64,000 nt of DNA from NCBI RefSeq assembly GCF_037027585.1, contig NZ_JAXCLE010000001.1:1-64000 (forward strand), read 5' to 3'. Every line of letters starts with the position of its first letter. The stretch's first letter is position 1. Source of the stretch: Solibacillus ferritrahens. GTDB lineage: Bacteria; Bacillota; Bacilli; Bacillales_A; Planococcaceae. Position numbers and translations under genes: made by a program. Below are positions 52,026 to 61,183 of this stretch, in pieces. The notes beneath the pieces are model-generated. The model ran no database searches. It was not told where the DNA came from and saw nothing but the letters and a program-made list of their open reading frames with translations.

Positions 52026-53810
52026 TTAAACTACATATTTTTCAGCATCGATTAATTTCGCTGCTGCTTCACGCTTTTTCGGAATTAAGTTGTAAGGGTT
52101 GTTACGTGTTAATTTACGTAATGCTGATAAGATCATACGTGCATCATCGCCTTCAACTGAAGCGATTAATGTTTCTTTTGCTTCTTTTTCGATTTCTGCA
52201 AATGCTTCTTGGCAGAAGATTTGTGTATAAAGAATTTTTTGTGCCGCTTTTCCTTCACCGTCACGCTCAATTGCTTTTTGTGTACGGATCACTACAGATT
52301 CCATTGCATATAATTGGTTCGCAATGTTTGCAATGTTTACTAGAATTTCTTGCTCTGCATCTAGTTTGGCACCGTAGCGTTGTGCTGCTGCACCTGCTGC
52401 AAGTACAGCAATTTTCTTCGCATTTTTCACTAAATATTTTTCTTGCTCTAATGCTTCGTTACCGATTTCTTCCGGCATAAGCATTAATAATTCATTTTGT
52501 AATTCCTGTGCTACTTGTAATAGAGGTAATTCACCTTTTAGCGCTTTTTTCATGAAAGTGCCTGGCACGATCATACGGTTAATTTCATTTGTACCTTCGA
52601 AAATACGGTTAATACGTGAGTCACGGTAAATGCGCTCTACTTCGTATTCAGCCATAAAGCCATAACCACCATGTAATTGAACTGCTTCGTCTGCTACGTA
52701 ATCCAAAGTTTCAGAACCGAATACTTTTGCGATCGAGCACTCAATTGCATACTCAGCGATCGCTCCAGCAATTGCTTTACCGTCTTTTTGTTCTTCGTCT
52801 GATAACTGATTCAAGCGATCTTCAAAGTAACCAACTGTACGATAGTTTAAAGATTCTGATGCATAAATGTGAGAAGCCATTGATGCGATCTTTTCTTTTG
52901 TTAAGTTGAAATCCGATAATTTAGTTTTGAATTGTTGACGTTGGTTTGTATAAGCTACTGCTAATTCAAATGCACGTTTAGATGCACCTACAGTACCTAC
53001 CCCTAATTTATAACGTCCAATATTTAAGATGTTGAATGCGATAATATGACCGCGCCCTACTTCACCAAGTAAGTTTTCTACCGGCACTTGTGCGTCTTCT
53101 AAAATTAACGTACGAGTAGAAGAAGATTTAATCCCCATTTTCTTTTCTTCCGGACCAACTGAAACTCCAGGGTATGAACGCTCTACGATGAATGCTGTAA
53201 ATTTATCGCCATCGATTTTAGCGTACACAACGAATACATCTGCAAAGCCTGCATTTGTAATCCATTGTTTTTCACCATTTAATACATAGTGTGTACCTGC
53301 TTCATTTAATTTGGCAGTTGTTTTTGCACCTAATGCGTCAGAACCTGAACCTGGTTCTGTTAATGCATATGCCGCAATTAACTCACCTGAAGCTAATTTC
53401 GGTAAATATTGAGTTTTTTGCTCATGGTTACCGAATAATACGATTGGTAATGAACCGATACCAACATGTGCACCGTGAGTAATTGAGAACCCGCCTGCTG
53501 GAGACATTTTTTCAGCGATTAATGCCGAAGAAATTTTGTCTAAGCCAAGACCTTCGTATTCTTCTGGTACGTCAGCTGCAAGTAAACCTAGTTCCCCAGC
53601 TGTTTTTAATAGACGTACTGAATGATCAAACTCATGATGCTCTAAGTTTTCAACAACTGGTAATACTTCATTCGTAACATACTCCTGAGTTGTTTGGGCA
53701 ATCATTTTTTGCTCATCTGTAAAGTCTTCAGGTGTAAATACTCGGTTGATTTCCACGTCCTCGATTAAGAAGCCGCCACCTTTAATAATGCTATTTGTTG
53801 TTTGTTCCAT
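52026..53810 (-). CDS. fadE: Acyl-CoA dehydrogenase FadE
   Basis: A 594-residue acyl-CoA dehydrogenase, the first oxidation of fatty-acid beta-oxidation. N-terminal helical part, middle domain with YALTEPGSGSDALG and KQWITNAGFADVF, then the C-terminal helical domain with HGGYGFMAEYEVERIYRDSRI and the likely catalytic Glu in the FEGTNEINR stretch. The extra C-terminal 200 residues are normal for the FadE class; length matches B. subtilis FadE exactly. GGGAGGAA before ATG. Confidence 0.95.
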   Translation of the reverse strand: MEQTTNSIIKGGGFLIEDVEINRVFTPEDFTDEQKMIAQTTQEYVTNEVLPVVENLEHHEFDHSVRLLKTAGELGLLAADVPEEYEGLGLDKISSALIAEKMSPAGGFSITHGAHVGIGSLPIVLFGNHEQKTQYLPKLASGELIAAYALTEPGSGSDALGAKTTAKLNEAGTHYVLNGEKQWITNAGFADVFVVYAKIDGDKFTAFIVERSYPGVSVGPEEKKMGIKSSSTRTLILEDAQVPVENLLGEVGRGHIIAFNILNIGRYKLGVGTVGASKRAFELAVAYTNQRQQFKTKLSDFNLTKEKIASMASHIYASESLNYRTVGYFEDRLNQLSDEEQKDGKAIAGAIAEYAIECSIAKVFGSETLDYVADEAVQLHGGYGFMAEYEVERIYRDSRINRIFEGTNEINRMIVPGTFMKKALKGELPLLQVAQELQNELLMLMPEEIGNEALEQEKYLVKNAKKIAVLAAGAAAQRYGAKLDAEQEILVNIANIANQLYAMESVVIRTQKAIERDGEGKAAQKILYTQIFCQEAFAEIEKEAKETLIASVEGDDARMILSALRKLTRNNPYNLIPKKREAAAKLIDAEKYVV

Positions 53811-53840
53811 AATAAATTCCTCCCTAGTTTCCTTTGTGAA

Positions 53841-55013
53841 TTACAATACTTCAAATACCCCTGCTGCACCCATACCGCCGCCGATACACATCGTTACAAC
53901 ACCATATTTTCCACCGCGACGTTTTAGTTCGTTAATTAGTTTTACTGTTAGGATTGCACCGGTTGCTCCAAGCGGATGACCTAATGCAATGGCACCACCG
54001 TTAACATTCACTTTATCAATGTCAATACCTAATTCACGTACTACCTGAATTGATTGCGATGCGAACGCTTCGTTAATTTCCCATAAATCTACTTGATCTT
54101 GAGTTATCCCTGCAATTTCTAATGCTTTTGGTACCGCTACGATTGGTCCGATACCCATTACTTCCGGTGGAACTCCACCTACAGCGAAACCTAAAAACTT
54201 AGCAAGTGGCTTCATCCCTTGTTTTTCTGCTTCTTCACGATCCATTACTAATACTGCTGCTGCACCGTCAGAAGTTTGTGAAGCATTCCCTGCTGTTACA
54301 GAACCTTTTACATTGAAGGCTGGGCGTAATTTTGCCAGCGTTTCAACCGAAGTACCTGGACGAACCCCTTCATCTGTATCAAATATTATTGTCTTTTCTT
54401 TTAGTTGATTGTTTTCATCGACATAGTACTCCGTAACTTCTACCGGTACGATTTCGTCTTTGAATTTACCTTCTTTAATTGCTTTTTCAGCTAACTCATG
54501 TGAGCGTACAGCAAAAGCATCCTGATCTTCGCGAGTTACATTGTAGCGATTTGCCACTTCCTCTGCTGTATGCCCCATCCCGATATAATATTGTGGTGCA
54601 TCTTCAGCTAACTTAGGATTTAAGCGCACAGTATTGCCTGTCATCGGAATCATACTCATCGATTCCGTACCCCCAGCAACGATTGCCTTTGAATGACCAA
54701 GCATAATACGCTCAGCTGCATACGCAATTGTTTGTAATCCTGATGAACAGAAGCGATTTACTGTTAATGCTGGTGTTGTATCTGGAAGACCTGCCAATGC
54801 TCCTACTAAGCGGGCAACGTTCATTCCTTGCTCTGCTTCAGGCATCGCACATCCCATAATTAAATCGTCAATTGGTCCTTCATAGCCCGCACGTTTTAAC
54901 GTTTCTTTTACTACAACTGCACCAAAATCATCGGGTCTAGTATTTGCCAAAGTTCCTTTTTTCGCACGTCCAATCGGTGTTCGTGCTCCTGCAACGATAA
55001 CGGCTTCACGCAT
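53841..55013 (-). CDS. fadA: 3-ketoacyl-CoA thiolase (acetyl-CoA acyltransferase) FadA
   Basis: A 390-residue thiolase. The nucleophile is in NRFCSSGLQ (near C87), with the second Cys in CIGGGMGAAGVFE and His in NGGAIALGHPLGATGA. It performs the thiolytic step of beta-oxidation. Start ATG with AAGGGGG upstream. Between fadN and fadE in the operon, but separated from fadN by an unusual 199-base spacer. Confidence 0.95.
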   Translation of the reverse strand: MREAVIVAGARTPIGRAKKGTLANTRPDDFGAVVVKETLKRAGYEGPIDDLIMGCAMPEAEQGMNVARLVGALAGLPDTTPALTVNRFCSSGLQTIAYAAERIMLGHSKAIVAGGTESMSMIPMTGNTVRLNPKLAEDAPQYYIGMGHTAEEVANRYNVTREDQDAFAVRSHELAEKAIKEGKFKDEIVPVEVTEYYVDENNQLKEKTIIFDTDEGVRPGTSVETLAKLRPAFNVKGSVTAGNASQTSDGAAAVLVMDREEAEKQGMKPLAKFLGFAVGGVPPEVMGIGPIVAVPKALEIAGITQDQVDLWEINEAFASQSIQVVRELGIDIDKVNVNGGAIALGHPLGATGAILTVKLINELKRRGGKYGVVTMCIGGGMGAAGVFEVL

Positions 55014-55212
55014 AATGATGTTTCCCCCTTGTGATTAGCTAGCAAGTAAACTCGTAATCTGCCTGCCAGCGACATATTCTCAACATACCGTTGATTTCAT
55101 TTCGGCGAACACTTCCGGGAGCGTGGTCTGAAACAGCTGTCTCATACGAACGCTTATCCAGAGGTGTCCTTGCCTATATTCCATATCAAAGTGATTTTTA
55201 ATAGTTCAAATA
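55014..55212. other. Unusual 199-base GC-richer spacer inside the fad operon
   Basis: The interval between fadN and fadA, 199 bases, is GC-richer than neighbouring intergenic DNA. Its centre has an ACAGCTGT palindrome. In the plus strand an ORF of 67 codons begins here but overlaps fadN and lacks a site; in the minus strand a frame of about 45 codons ends at TGTTGA. No T-rich terminator is seen. Contents not identified. Confidence 0.4.
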
Positions 55213-57597
55213 TTAGTTACGTAACGGCTTTCCTTTTACTAGCATGTGCTGCATACGCATTTGCGATTTTTGGTCTGCTACTAGTTCTAGGAACGCTTGT
55301 TTTTCCAAGTTTAATAAATACTCTTCTGATACTTCAGTTCCATATGGTACTTTGCCGCCTGCGATGACATATGCCAGCTTTTTAGCGATTTTCAAATCGT
55401 GTTCTGTAATGTAGCCCGAATCGAACATTCCTTGTGCACCTAATAGTAACGTTGCATAACCTGGCGCACCGACTACTTTTACTTTCCTTTTCACAGGAGG
55501 TGTATAGCCAGCTTCAGCTAATGCTAGTGCTGCTTGTTTCGCATCATAGATTAAATGATCTGGGTTAACAGAAATTCCATCTGCGAAGTTTAGGAAATTG
55601 TTTTCACGCGCTTCTTCCCCAGATGTCGAAACTTTTGCCATTGCAATTGTTTCAAATACTTTATTAGCAATATGCTGGTAGTCTACTTCTACACCTTGAG
55701 GTAAGCCCTTAATGAATTTTTCATAAAGTCCTAAGTTACCGCCGCCGCCTGGGATTAACCCGACGCCTACTTCTACAAGACCCATATATGTTTCTGCAGA
55801 TGCTTGAATATGTGCAGCCGGTAAACATACTTCTGCACCACCGCCTAATGCCATTTGGAATGGTGCTGCAACAACCGGTTTTGTTGAATATTTAATACGG
55901 CGCATTGCCTGCTGGAATGATTTAATAACAAAATCAAGTTCAAAAATATTATCGTCCTGTGCTTCCATTAAAATCATTGCAAGGTTTGCTCCTACACAGA
56001 AGTTTTTACCTTGGTTACCGATAACAAGACCTTTAAAGTTCTTCTCAACTTCATCAACCGAAAAGTTAATCATCTGTACAATGTCCAAGCCAATTGCATT
56101 TGATTTTGAGTGGAATTCCAGTAATGCAATACCATCGCCTAAATCTATTAAACTTGCACCTGAATTTGATTTAATAACGCCATGCTTTTTCTTATAGCGT
56201 CTTAAATCAATTGCCTTTTCATTTACTGGTACTTTTACATATTCCGTACCGTTGTAGTATGCTAAATCTCCATCAATTTCTGTATAGAATGTAGAGAAGC
56301 CTTTATCGAGTAATCCGCTCACAAACTCTGGAATTTCACGACCTTCTTCTTTCATTTTTGCTACAGATTTTTCAACTCCGATTGCATCCCACATTTCAAA
56401 TGGACCTTGTGCCCAGCCGAAGCCCCACTTCATCGCATTATCGATTGCTACGACATCATCTGCAATCTCGCCCATTAACTGCGCTGAGTAAAGTAATGTT
56501 GGTGCAAATGAATTCCATAATAATTCGCCTACGCGGTCCTTCGCATAAATTAATACTTTTAATTTACCGCCTGGTCCTTTCGCCTGCTTTGCCATTTCAA
56601 GAGATGGTGCAACAAGCTTTTTATTTGGCTCATATTCAAATGTAGATAAATTTAACTGTAAAATTTCTTTTCCTTCTTTTTTGAAGAAGCCTTGACCGGA
56701 TTTTGCGCCTAACCAACCATTTGAAACCATTTTCTTTAAAATTGGTGACTCTTCAAACACTGCTTGCTCTGCACCTGTCGTTTGGTCGTATACATTTTTT
56801 GCAACATGTGCAAATGTATCAAGACCTACCACATCCAATGTACGGAATGTTGCAGATTTTGGACGTCCGATTATAGGACCAGTCACTGAATCTACTTCAC
56901 CTACTGAATAATTGCGCGCTACCATTTCATTCATCGTAACGATTAGACCGTATGTTCCGATACGGTTGGCAATGAAGTTTGGTGTGTCTTTCGCAATTAC
57001 AACGCCTTTACCTAATACATCCTCACCGAACGATTGCATGAAGTTCACAACTTCAGGCTTTGTAGTATTTGCTGGAATCACTTCTAATAATTTCAGATAA
57101 CGTGGCGGGTTAAAGAAATGTGTCCCAAGGAAGTGTTCCTGGAAATCTTCTGAGCGCCCTTCTGCCATTGCGTTAATACTTACCCCTGATGTATTTGATG
57201 AAACGATCGTCCCTGGCTTACGCACAGCGTCAATCTTTTCAAATAATCCTTTTTTAATATCTAATTTTTCTACGATAACTTCGATAATCCAGTCCACATC
57301 TTTCAGTTTCTCTAGATCATCTTCAAAGTTCCCCGGTGTAATTAATGCTAGATTTTTTTTCGCTGAAAGTGGTGCTGGTTTTTGCTTTAGTAATTTTTGC
57401 ATCGCTGAATTAGCAAAACGATTTTTTACAGCTTTAGAATCAAGTGTTAAACCCTTTGCTTCTTCATCCTTTGTAAGTTCACGTGGTGCGATGTCCAATA
57501 ATAAAGTTGGAATCCCGATATTTGCTAAATGAGCTGCAATACCTGAACCCATTACCCCTGAACCTAAAACCGCTACTTTTTGAATATTGTAAGACAC
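55213..57597 (-). CDS. fadN: FadN, 3-hydroxyacyl-CoA dehydrogenase / enoyl-CoA hydratase
   Basis: A 794-residue fusion: N-terminal 3-hydroxyacyl-CoA dehydrogenase (NAD motif AVLGSGVMGSGIAAHLANIG, about residues 7-26; a second dehydrogenase-type C-terminal region about 300-400) and a C-terminal enoyl-CoA hydratase domain (about 490-690, with AALGGGAEV-like GGGAEVCLPAA). It catalyses hydration and oxidation in beta-oxidation. GTG at 57597 is chosen: GGGGG lies 8 bases upstream and gives the family start. First gene of the operon, behind a FadR box. Confidence 0.93.
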   Translation of the reverse strand: MSYNIQKVAVLGSGVMGSGIAAHLANIGIPTLLLDIAPRELTKDEEAKGLTLDSKAVKNRFANSAMQKLLKQKPAPLSAKKNLALITPGNFEDDLEKLKDVDWIIEVIVEKLDIKKGLFEKIDAVRKPGTIVSSNTSGVSINAMAEGRSEDFQEHFLGTHFFNPPRYLKLLEVIPANTTKPEVVNFMQSFGEDVLGKGVVIAKDTPNFIANRIGTYGLIVTMNEMVARNYSVGEVDSVTGPIIGRPKSATFRTLDVVGLDTFAHVAKNVYDQTTGAEQAVFEESPILKKMVSNGWLGAKSGQGFFKKEGKEILQLNLSTFEYEPNKKLVAPSLEMAKQAKGPGGKLKVLIYAKDRVGELLWNSFAPTLLYSAQLMGEIADDVVAIDNAMKWGFGWAQGPFEMWDAIGVEKSVAKMKEEGREIPEFVSGLLDKGFSTFYTEIDGDLAYYNGTEYVKVPVNEKAIDLRRYKKKHGVIKSNSGASLIDLGDGIALLEFHSKSNAIGLDIVQMINFSVDEVEKNFKGLVIGNQGKNFCVGANLAMILMEAQDDNIFELDFVIKSFQQAMRRIKYSTKPVVAAPFQMALGGGAEVCLPAAHIQASAETYMGLVEVGVGLIPGGGGNLGLYEKFIKGLPQGVEVDYQHIANKVFETIAMAKVSTSGEEARENNFLNFADGISVNPDHLIYDAKQAALALAEAGYTPPVKRKVKVVGAPGYATLLLGAQGMFDSGYITEHDLKIAKKLAYVIAGGKVPYGTEVSEEYLLNLEKQAFLELVADQKSQMRMQHMLVKGKPLRN

Positions 57598-57618
57598 GAG
57601 CACTTCCCCCTTCTCCCT

Positions 57619-57636
57619 TGAATGAACAGTCATTCA
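57619..57636. promoter_or_regulatory. FadR operator upstream of fadN
   Basis: TGAATGAACAGTCATTCA is an 18-base inverted repeat matching the B. subtilis FadR box (TGAATGAnTAnTCATTCA, consensus as I recall) at all but one informative base. It lies 22 bases before the fadN start, inside the transcribed leader. FadR repression would be relieved by long-chain acyl-CoA. Confidence 0.85.
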
Positions 57637-57678
57637 TTTTCAAATGAAAAAAAAACTTCAAACAGCTTTTCTGTTCTT

Positions 57679-57707
57679 AGTGTAGAGTATTTTGATAATT
57701 TACGCAA
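57679..57707 (-). promoter_or_regulatory. Sigma-A promoter of the fad operon
   Basis: Minus strand: TTGCGT (57702-57707), 17-base spacer, TACACT (57679-57684). The FadR box begins about 36 bases downstream of the expected start, so repression could act as a roadblock. Confidence 0.7.
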
Positions 57708-57839
57708 TAATTTTCTCATAATTTTAAATAAAATTATTATTCTTATATTTTTATTGATAGTAAGAACTTGTCTTAAGTTAAATTACTTTTCGTAATCTAC
57801 TTGTTTCGTGTACAATGTGCTATAAGGAGCGTGATTAAT

Positions 57840-58157
57840 ATGCAAGAAATTACAACAATTGAACAATTTACAGAACTAACAAGTAAAGAAAAACCGGTTA
57901 TCATTAAATTCTTTGCCGGTTGGTGCCCGGACTGCACACGTATGGATATGTTCATCAATCCTATAATTGAAGAATATAATCAATATGATTGGTATTCAAT
58001 TAACCGTGACAACTTCCCGGACTTAGCGGAGAAATATCAAGTAATGGGTATTCCATCACTATTAATCTTCCAAAATGGTGAAAAGTTAGCTCACTTGCAT
58101 AGTGCCAATGCTAAATCACCGGCACAAGTTGAAGAATTTTTAAACGCACAGGCTTAA
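57840..58157 (+). CDS. Thioredoxin-family protein (CPDC active site)
   Basis: A 105-residue single-domain thioredoxin fold with active site C29-P-D-C32 (GWCPDC) and cis-proline in GIPSLLIF. The CPDC motif differs from the CGDC of the other copy at 32298. ATG at 57840 is chosen because AAGGAG lies 10 bases upstream. It is divergent from fadN. Likely cytoplasmic thiol-disulfide reductase; partners unknown. Confidence 0.88.
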   Translation: MQEITTIEQFTELTSKEKPVIIKFFAGWCPDCTRMDMFINPIIEEYNQYDWYSINRDNFPDLAEKYQVMGIPSLLIFQNGEKLAHLHSANAKSPAQVEEFLNAQA

Positions 58158-58166
58158 TAGTTCTTT

Positions 58167-58213
58167 TAAGATGAATCCAAAAGTTTACATGCTTTTGGTT
58201 CATCTTATTTTTA
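58167..58213 (+). terminator. Terminator after the thioredoxin-family gene
   Basis: AAGATGAATCCAAAAG pairs with CTTTTGGTTCATCTT around TTTACATG, followed by TTTTT. Confidence 0.88.
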
Positions 58214-58307
58214 AGTAAATAACTAGTCAGAATGTAGTTTTCCGATTACAATTGAGTACGTGAAAATTTTCTTATTCAACAGGAGTAAACACTAGTTGGG
58301 AGAAAAT

Positions 58308-58370
58308 ATGCCTCGGCGGATTTCACGGATTTTTTTATGGATTTTTTTAATTTCGCCGGGCAGAATTTAA
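58308..58370 (+). CDS. Possible 20-residue leader peptide upstream of the MFS pump
   Basis: A short ORF with a GGGAGA site 5 bases upstream of ATG at 58308. The 20-residue product starts MPRRISRIFLWIF and ends PGRI, with the TAA 19 bases before the MFS start at 58390. Arginine-rich, hydrophobic peptides of this size act as antibiotic-responsive leaders in some resistance genes. The coding segment can fold into a 9-10-bp hairpin (58311-58320 with 58351-58360). Whether it is translated is unproven; a longer TTG-initiated version begins at 58296. Confidence 0.4.
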   Translation: MPRRISRIFLWIFLISPGRI

Positions 58371-58389
58371 TAGTAAGAAAGGAATTTTT

Positions 58390-59595
58390 ATGACTTCAGA
58401 TCAAAGAAAAAAATTGGCGTTACTTATGCTTAACATGTTTATTGCTGTTGGGAGCTTTGGAATTATTATTCCGATTATCCCCTCTTATTTAAAAGAACTT
58501 GGGCAAGGCGGAACAGCTGCAGGATTAATTATTGCTATTTTTGCATTTGCACAATTTTTAGTATCGCCAATTGGTGGGAAATGGGCAGATAAATATGGTC
58601 GTCGCCCGCTTATTAATATCGGACTACTAACATTAGCAATTTCGATGTTTCTTTTTTACTTCGCCGATTCTATTTGGCTACTTTACTTATCACGCGCAAT
58701 TGGTGGAATTGGTTGTGCATTTTTAATTCCGGCAATTTACGCATATGTTGCAGATATTACGACGATGGATCAGCGTGCAAAGGGAAATAGCTTTATTTCT
58801 GCTTCGATGTCCCTTGGTATTGTTATTGGTCCCGGTATCGGTGGATTTTTGGCGGATTTCGGTTTGAAAACACCGCTTCTAGTATCCGCAATCGTCGGTC
58901 TTTTAGCATTTGTAGTATCATACTTTACGCTTAAAGAAAGCTTGGAAGAGATTGTAGAAACTGCAACTCCTCAGCTTATCGATAACAATCAATCAATGAT
59001 AAAGGATATTATTTTATCGGTTAAAAAGCCTTTCTTCATTCCATTAGTTATTACACTTATTATGAGCTTCGGCTTAATGTCATACGAAACCGTTCTTGGT
59101 CTGTATGTCGACGATAAATTTGGTGCAACCCCGCAAGAGATTGCCTTTATGATTACTTCAACAGGATTAATCGGTGTTATTATGCAACTATTCGTTGTCG
59201 ATCGACTTGTAAAGTCAATTGGGGAAGTAAATGTACTGAAGTTATTTTTAATTGTTACAGCTTCTGGATTTTTCCTTTCTATTATTGCAGGAAGCTATAC
59301 GATGTTCTTTGCAATTTCGTTATTGATTTTCCTGGCGACATCTATTTTGCGTCCTGTTTTAACGACATTAATTTCAAAAATGGCAGGTAATGAGCAAGGG
59401 TTTGCGATGGGTATGAATAATGCTTATATGAGTATTGGAAATATTATGGGTCCTCTTCTTGCAGGTGCATTATATGACATAGATATTTTATATCCATTCA
59501 TTGCAGGATTGGTTATTTTAATTTTAACGATTATTTTTACATTTATGTGGAAAGGCGTTAAGATTCAAAGAGCAGCATTAAAAGGAGGACATTAA
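58390..59595 (+). CDS. MFS multidrug efflux transporter, NorA/Blt-like
   Basis: A 401-residue, 12-helix MFS protein. Loop 2-3 motif GGKWADKYGRRPL (residues 62-74) and helix 5 antiporter motif SMSLGIVIGPGIGGFLAD (near 140-157) place it in the drug:H+ antiporter-1 group, with NorA, Blt and Bmr as relatives. AAAGGAA precedes ATG. It is followed 2 bases later by an NAD-binding protein gene. A short leader ORF upstream may control it. Confidence 0.87.
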   Translation: MTSDQRKKLALLMLNMFIAVGSFGIIIPIIPSYLKELGQGGTAAGLIIAIFAFAQFLVSPIGGKWADKYGRRPLINIGLLTLAISMFLFYFADSIWLLYLSRAIGGIGCAFLIPAIYAYVADITTMDQRAKGNSFISASMSLGIVIGPGIGGFLADFGLKTPLLVSAIVGLLAFVVSYFTLKESLEEIVETATPQLIDNNQSMIKDIILSVKKPFFIPLVITLIMSFGLMSYETVLGLYVDDKFGATPQEIAFMITSTGLIGVIMQLFVVDRLVKSIGEVNVLKLFLIVTASGFFLSIIAGSYTMFFAISLLIFLATSILRPVLTTLISKMAGNEQGFAMGMNNAYMSIGNIMGPLLAGALYDIDILYPFIAGLVILILTIIFTFMWKGVKIQRAALKGGH

Positions 59596-59597
59596 TC

Positions 59598-60209
59598 ATG
59601 AAAATTATAGTATTTGGTGCTACAGGTGGCGTCGGGCAGCATTTTGTTGAAATGGCTGTTGCAGCCGGACATAGCGTTACAGCTTTTGTCCGTACACCCG
59701 AAAAATTAAAAACAACTGGTGTCGACATTATCCAAGGTGATGCATTTAACGCTCAGCAAGTGGCAGATGCAATTGTTGGCCATGAAGCAGTCGTTTCATG
59801 CTTAGGCTCTAGCACAGGAATGAAAAAATCAAACGAGCTCGAAACAATGGGCAAAAACATTGCAGATGGCATGGAAAAAGCAGGCGTGAAGCGTTTAGTT
59901 TACTGTGCTTCAGCAGGTGTTGATGGTGAAATCCCTGGTATTATGGGTAAAATGATGATGAAAATGTTGGCAAATCCTTTGGCAGATCACCGCGCTGCAT
60001 TAAACTATTACAAATCAAAAGGTGTTGTCTATACTATTGCACGTCCAATGGGATTAAAAGATGAACCTTTGAAAACAGATTACAAAGAAGCATTTGATAC
60101 AGTTCCAAAAGGCTCAAGTACGATTCCAAGAGCAAGCGTTGCGCATTTTATGGTAAAGGCATTGGATGATACGAAATACGAAAACACTTCAGTTGGCTTA
60201 TGTAGCTAG
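59598..60209 (+). CDS. NAD(P)-binding atypical short-chain dehydrogenase (NmrA/YwnB-like)
   Basis: A 203-residue protein with the Rossmann motif GATGGVGQHF (residues 7-16) and the typical SCLGSSTG and YCASAGVDGE segments, lacking the YxxxK catalytic pair of classical dehydrogenases. It resembles YwnB and biliverdin reductase B-type flavin/NADPH reductases. It follows the MFS gene by 2 bases (AAAGGAGG upstream), so it is co-expressed with the pump. Substrate unknown. Confidence 0.85.
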   Translation: MKIIVFGATGGVGQHFVEMAVAAGHSVTAFVRTPEKLKTTGVDIIQGDAFNAQQVADAIVGHEAVVSCLGSSTGMKKSNELETMGKNIADGMEKAGVKRLVYCASAGVDGEIPGIMGKMMMKMLANPLADHRAALNYYKSKGVVYTIARPMGLKDEPLKTDYKEAFDTVPKGSSTIPRASVAHFMVKALDDTKYENTSVGLCS

Positions 60210-60221
60210 ATTTAAAACATT

Positions 60222-60262
60222 GGAAAACTACCCCAAATTTTTGAGGTAGTTTTCTTTTTTTA
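60222..60262. terminator. Bidirectional terminator between the NAD-binding protein and anti-sigma genes
   Basis: GAAAACTACC pairs with GGTAGTTTTC around a 12-base loop, followed by a T run. Confidence 0.85.
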
Positions 60263-61183
60263 TTTGGCTTTGTTGATTTCTTCGATTTTCTCGGCTAATT
60301 GACGGAAATAATCTGCTAATTCTCCAGGGATTTTAAAGATGGTGTAAGTATTATTTTCAACATCATTTTTACTCACATAGCTTTCTTGGTCATCTTCCTT
60401 CAATATAAGCTCCAACCTTCCGCTTTTTCCATTTTCATATTCGATATTAATCTTAAAATTCGGCATCTCACTAATGTACTCTTCGTTCACGGTTGCTTGG
60501 TTGAATAATTTATTTACCTCACCTAAATCTTCTTCTAAAATATAGGCATATGTCCCAATACCACCAATCTTATAAATTCCCAACGATTGAATTTCATCGT
60601 CTAGTAGAACTTCACTGAGTTGAGGCTTATTCTCAAATGCATAAGGTATGATATATTCGTTACCCTTTTCATCTACTAAAATACGCGGGCCGGTACGGGT
60701 TAATGTCCAACTAAAGCCTTCATCACCTGTTATGAAATATTGATTATCTTTTGTTTTGATTTGAATATTTGTATACGTTTTCTCGATTAATTCTCCTGAA
60801 TAGGGTTTTTCATCTTCTGATTTCGGCTTTTCTAAGTAGAGACGTGTATTGCTCGTATAATGAAGTGTTCCATTATCAAATACATACATGATTCTACTTT
60901 CGTTACGGTTTTGCACTAACATTTCATTCAAATGCTCAGGCTTTGCCAAATACATATCCTTCTCTTCGGGATCATCAGCTGAATGTTCATCCGACTGTGG
61001 TATTATGTAAAGTAAACCACCTATAACAAAAAGTAAGAATACTACGATAGCAGGTTGCATGAAGCATATTCTCTTTTCTCTGTGTTTTTTTCCATTCTGC
61101 ACCTTTTGAACAAATGTTTCGTTCATCAGTGGCTGCTTACCGATTGCTTCATCAATTGCTCGTTTTACTTGAGAATTCGTCAT
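60260..61183 (-). CDS. Anti-sigma factor, membrane-bound, partner of the adjacent ECF sigma
   Basis: A 307-residue protein: cytoplasmic N-terminus (1-40), one membrane helix (about 41-61) and a large extracytoplasmic domain (about 65-300). It overlaps the sigma-factor gene by 32 bases, the standard sigma/anti-sigma arrangement. The N-terminal NSQVKRAIDEAIG segment probably binds sigma. No zinc-anti-sigma HxxxCxxC motif is visible. ATG at 61183 (AAGGTGG 8 bases upstream) is preferred to a GTG at 61195. The signal sensed is unknown. Confidence 0.8.
   Translation of the reverse strand: MTNSQVKRAIDEAIGKQPLMNETFVQKVQNGKKHREKRICFMQPAIVVFLLFVIGGLLYIIPQSDEHSADDPEEKDMYLAKPEHLNEMLVQNRNESRIMYVFDNGTLHYTSNTRLYLEKPKSEDEKPYSGELIEKTYTNIQIKTKDNQYFITGDEGFSWTLTRTGPRILVDEKGNEYIIPYAFENKPQLSEVLLDDEIQSLGIYKIGGIGTYAYILEEDLGEVNKLFNQATVNEEYISEMPNFKINIEYENGKSGRLELILKEDDQESYVSKNDVENNTYTIFKIPGELADYFRQLAEKIEEINKAK

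Noticed and set aside
55164..55367. 67-residue plus-strand ORF at the fadN end
   Set aside because: It overlaps the conserved 3' end of fadN, has no credible ribosome-binding site and no recognisable protein features.
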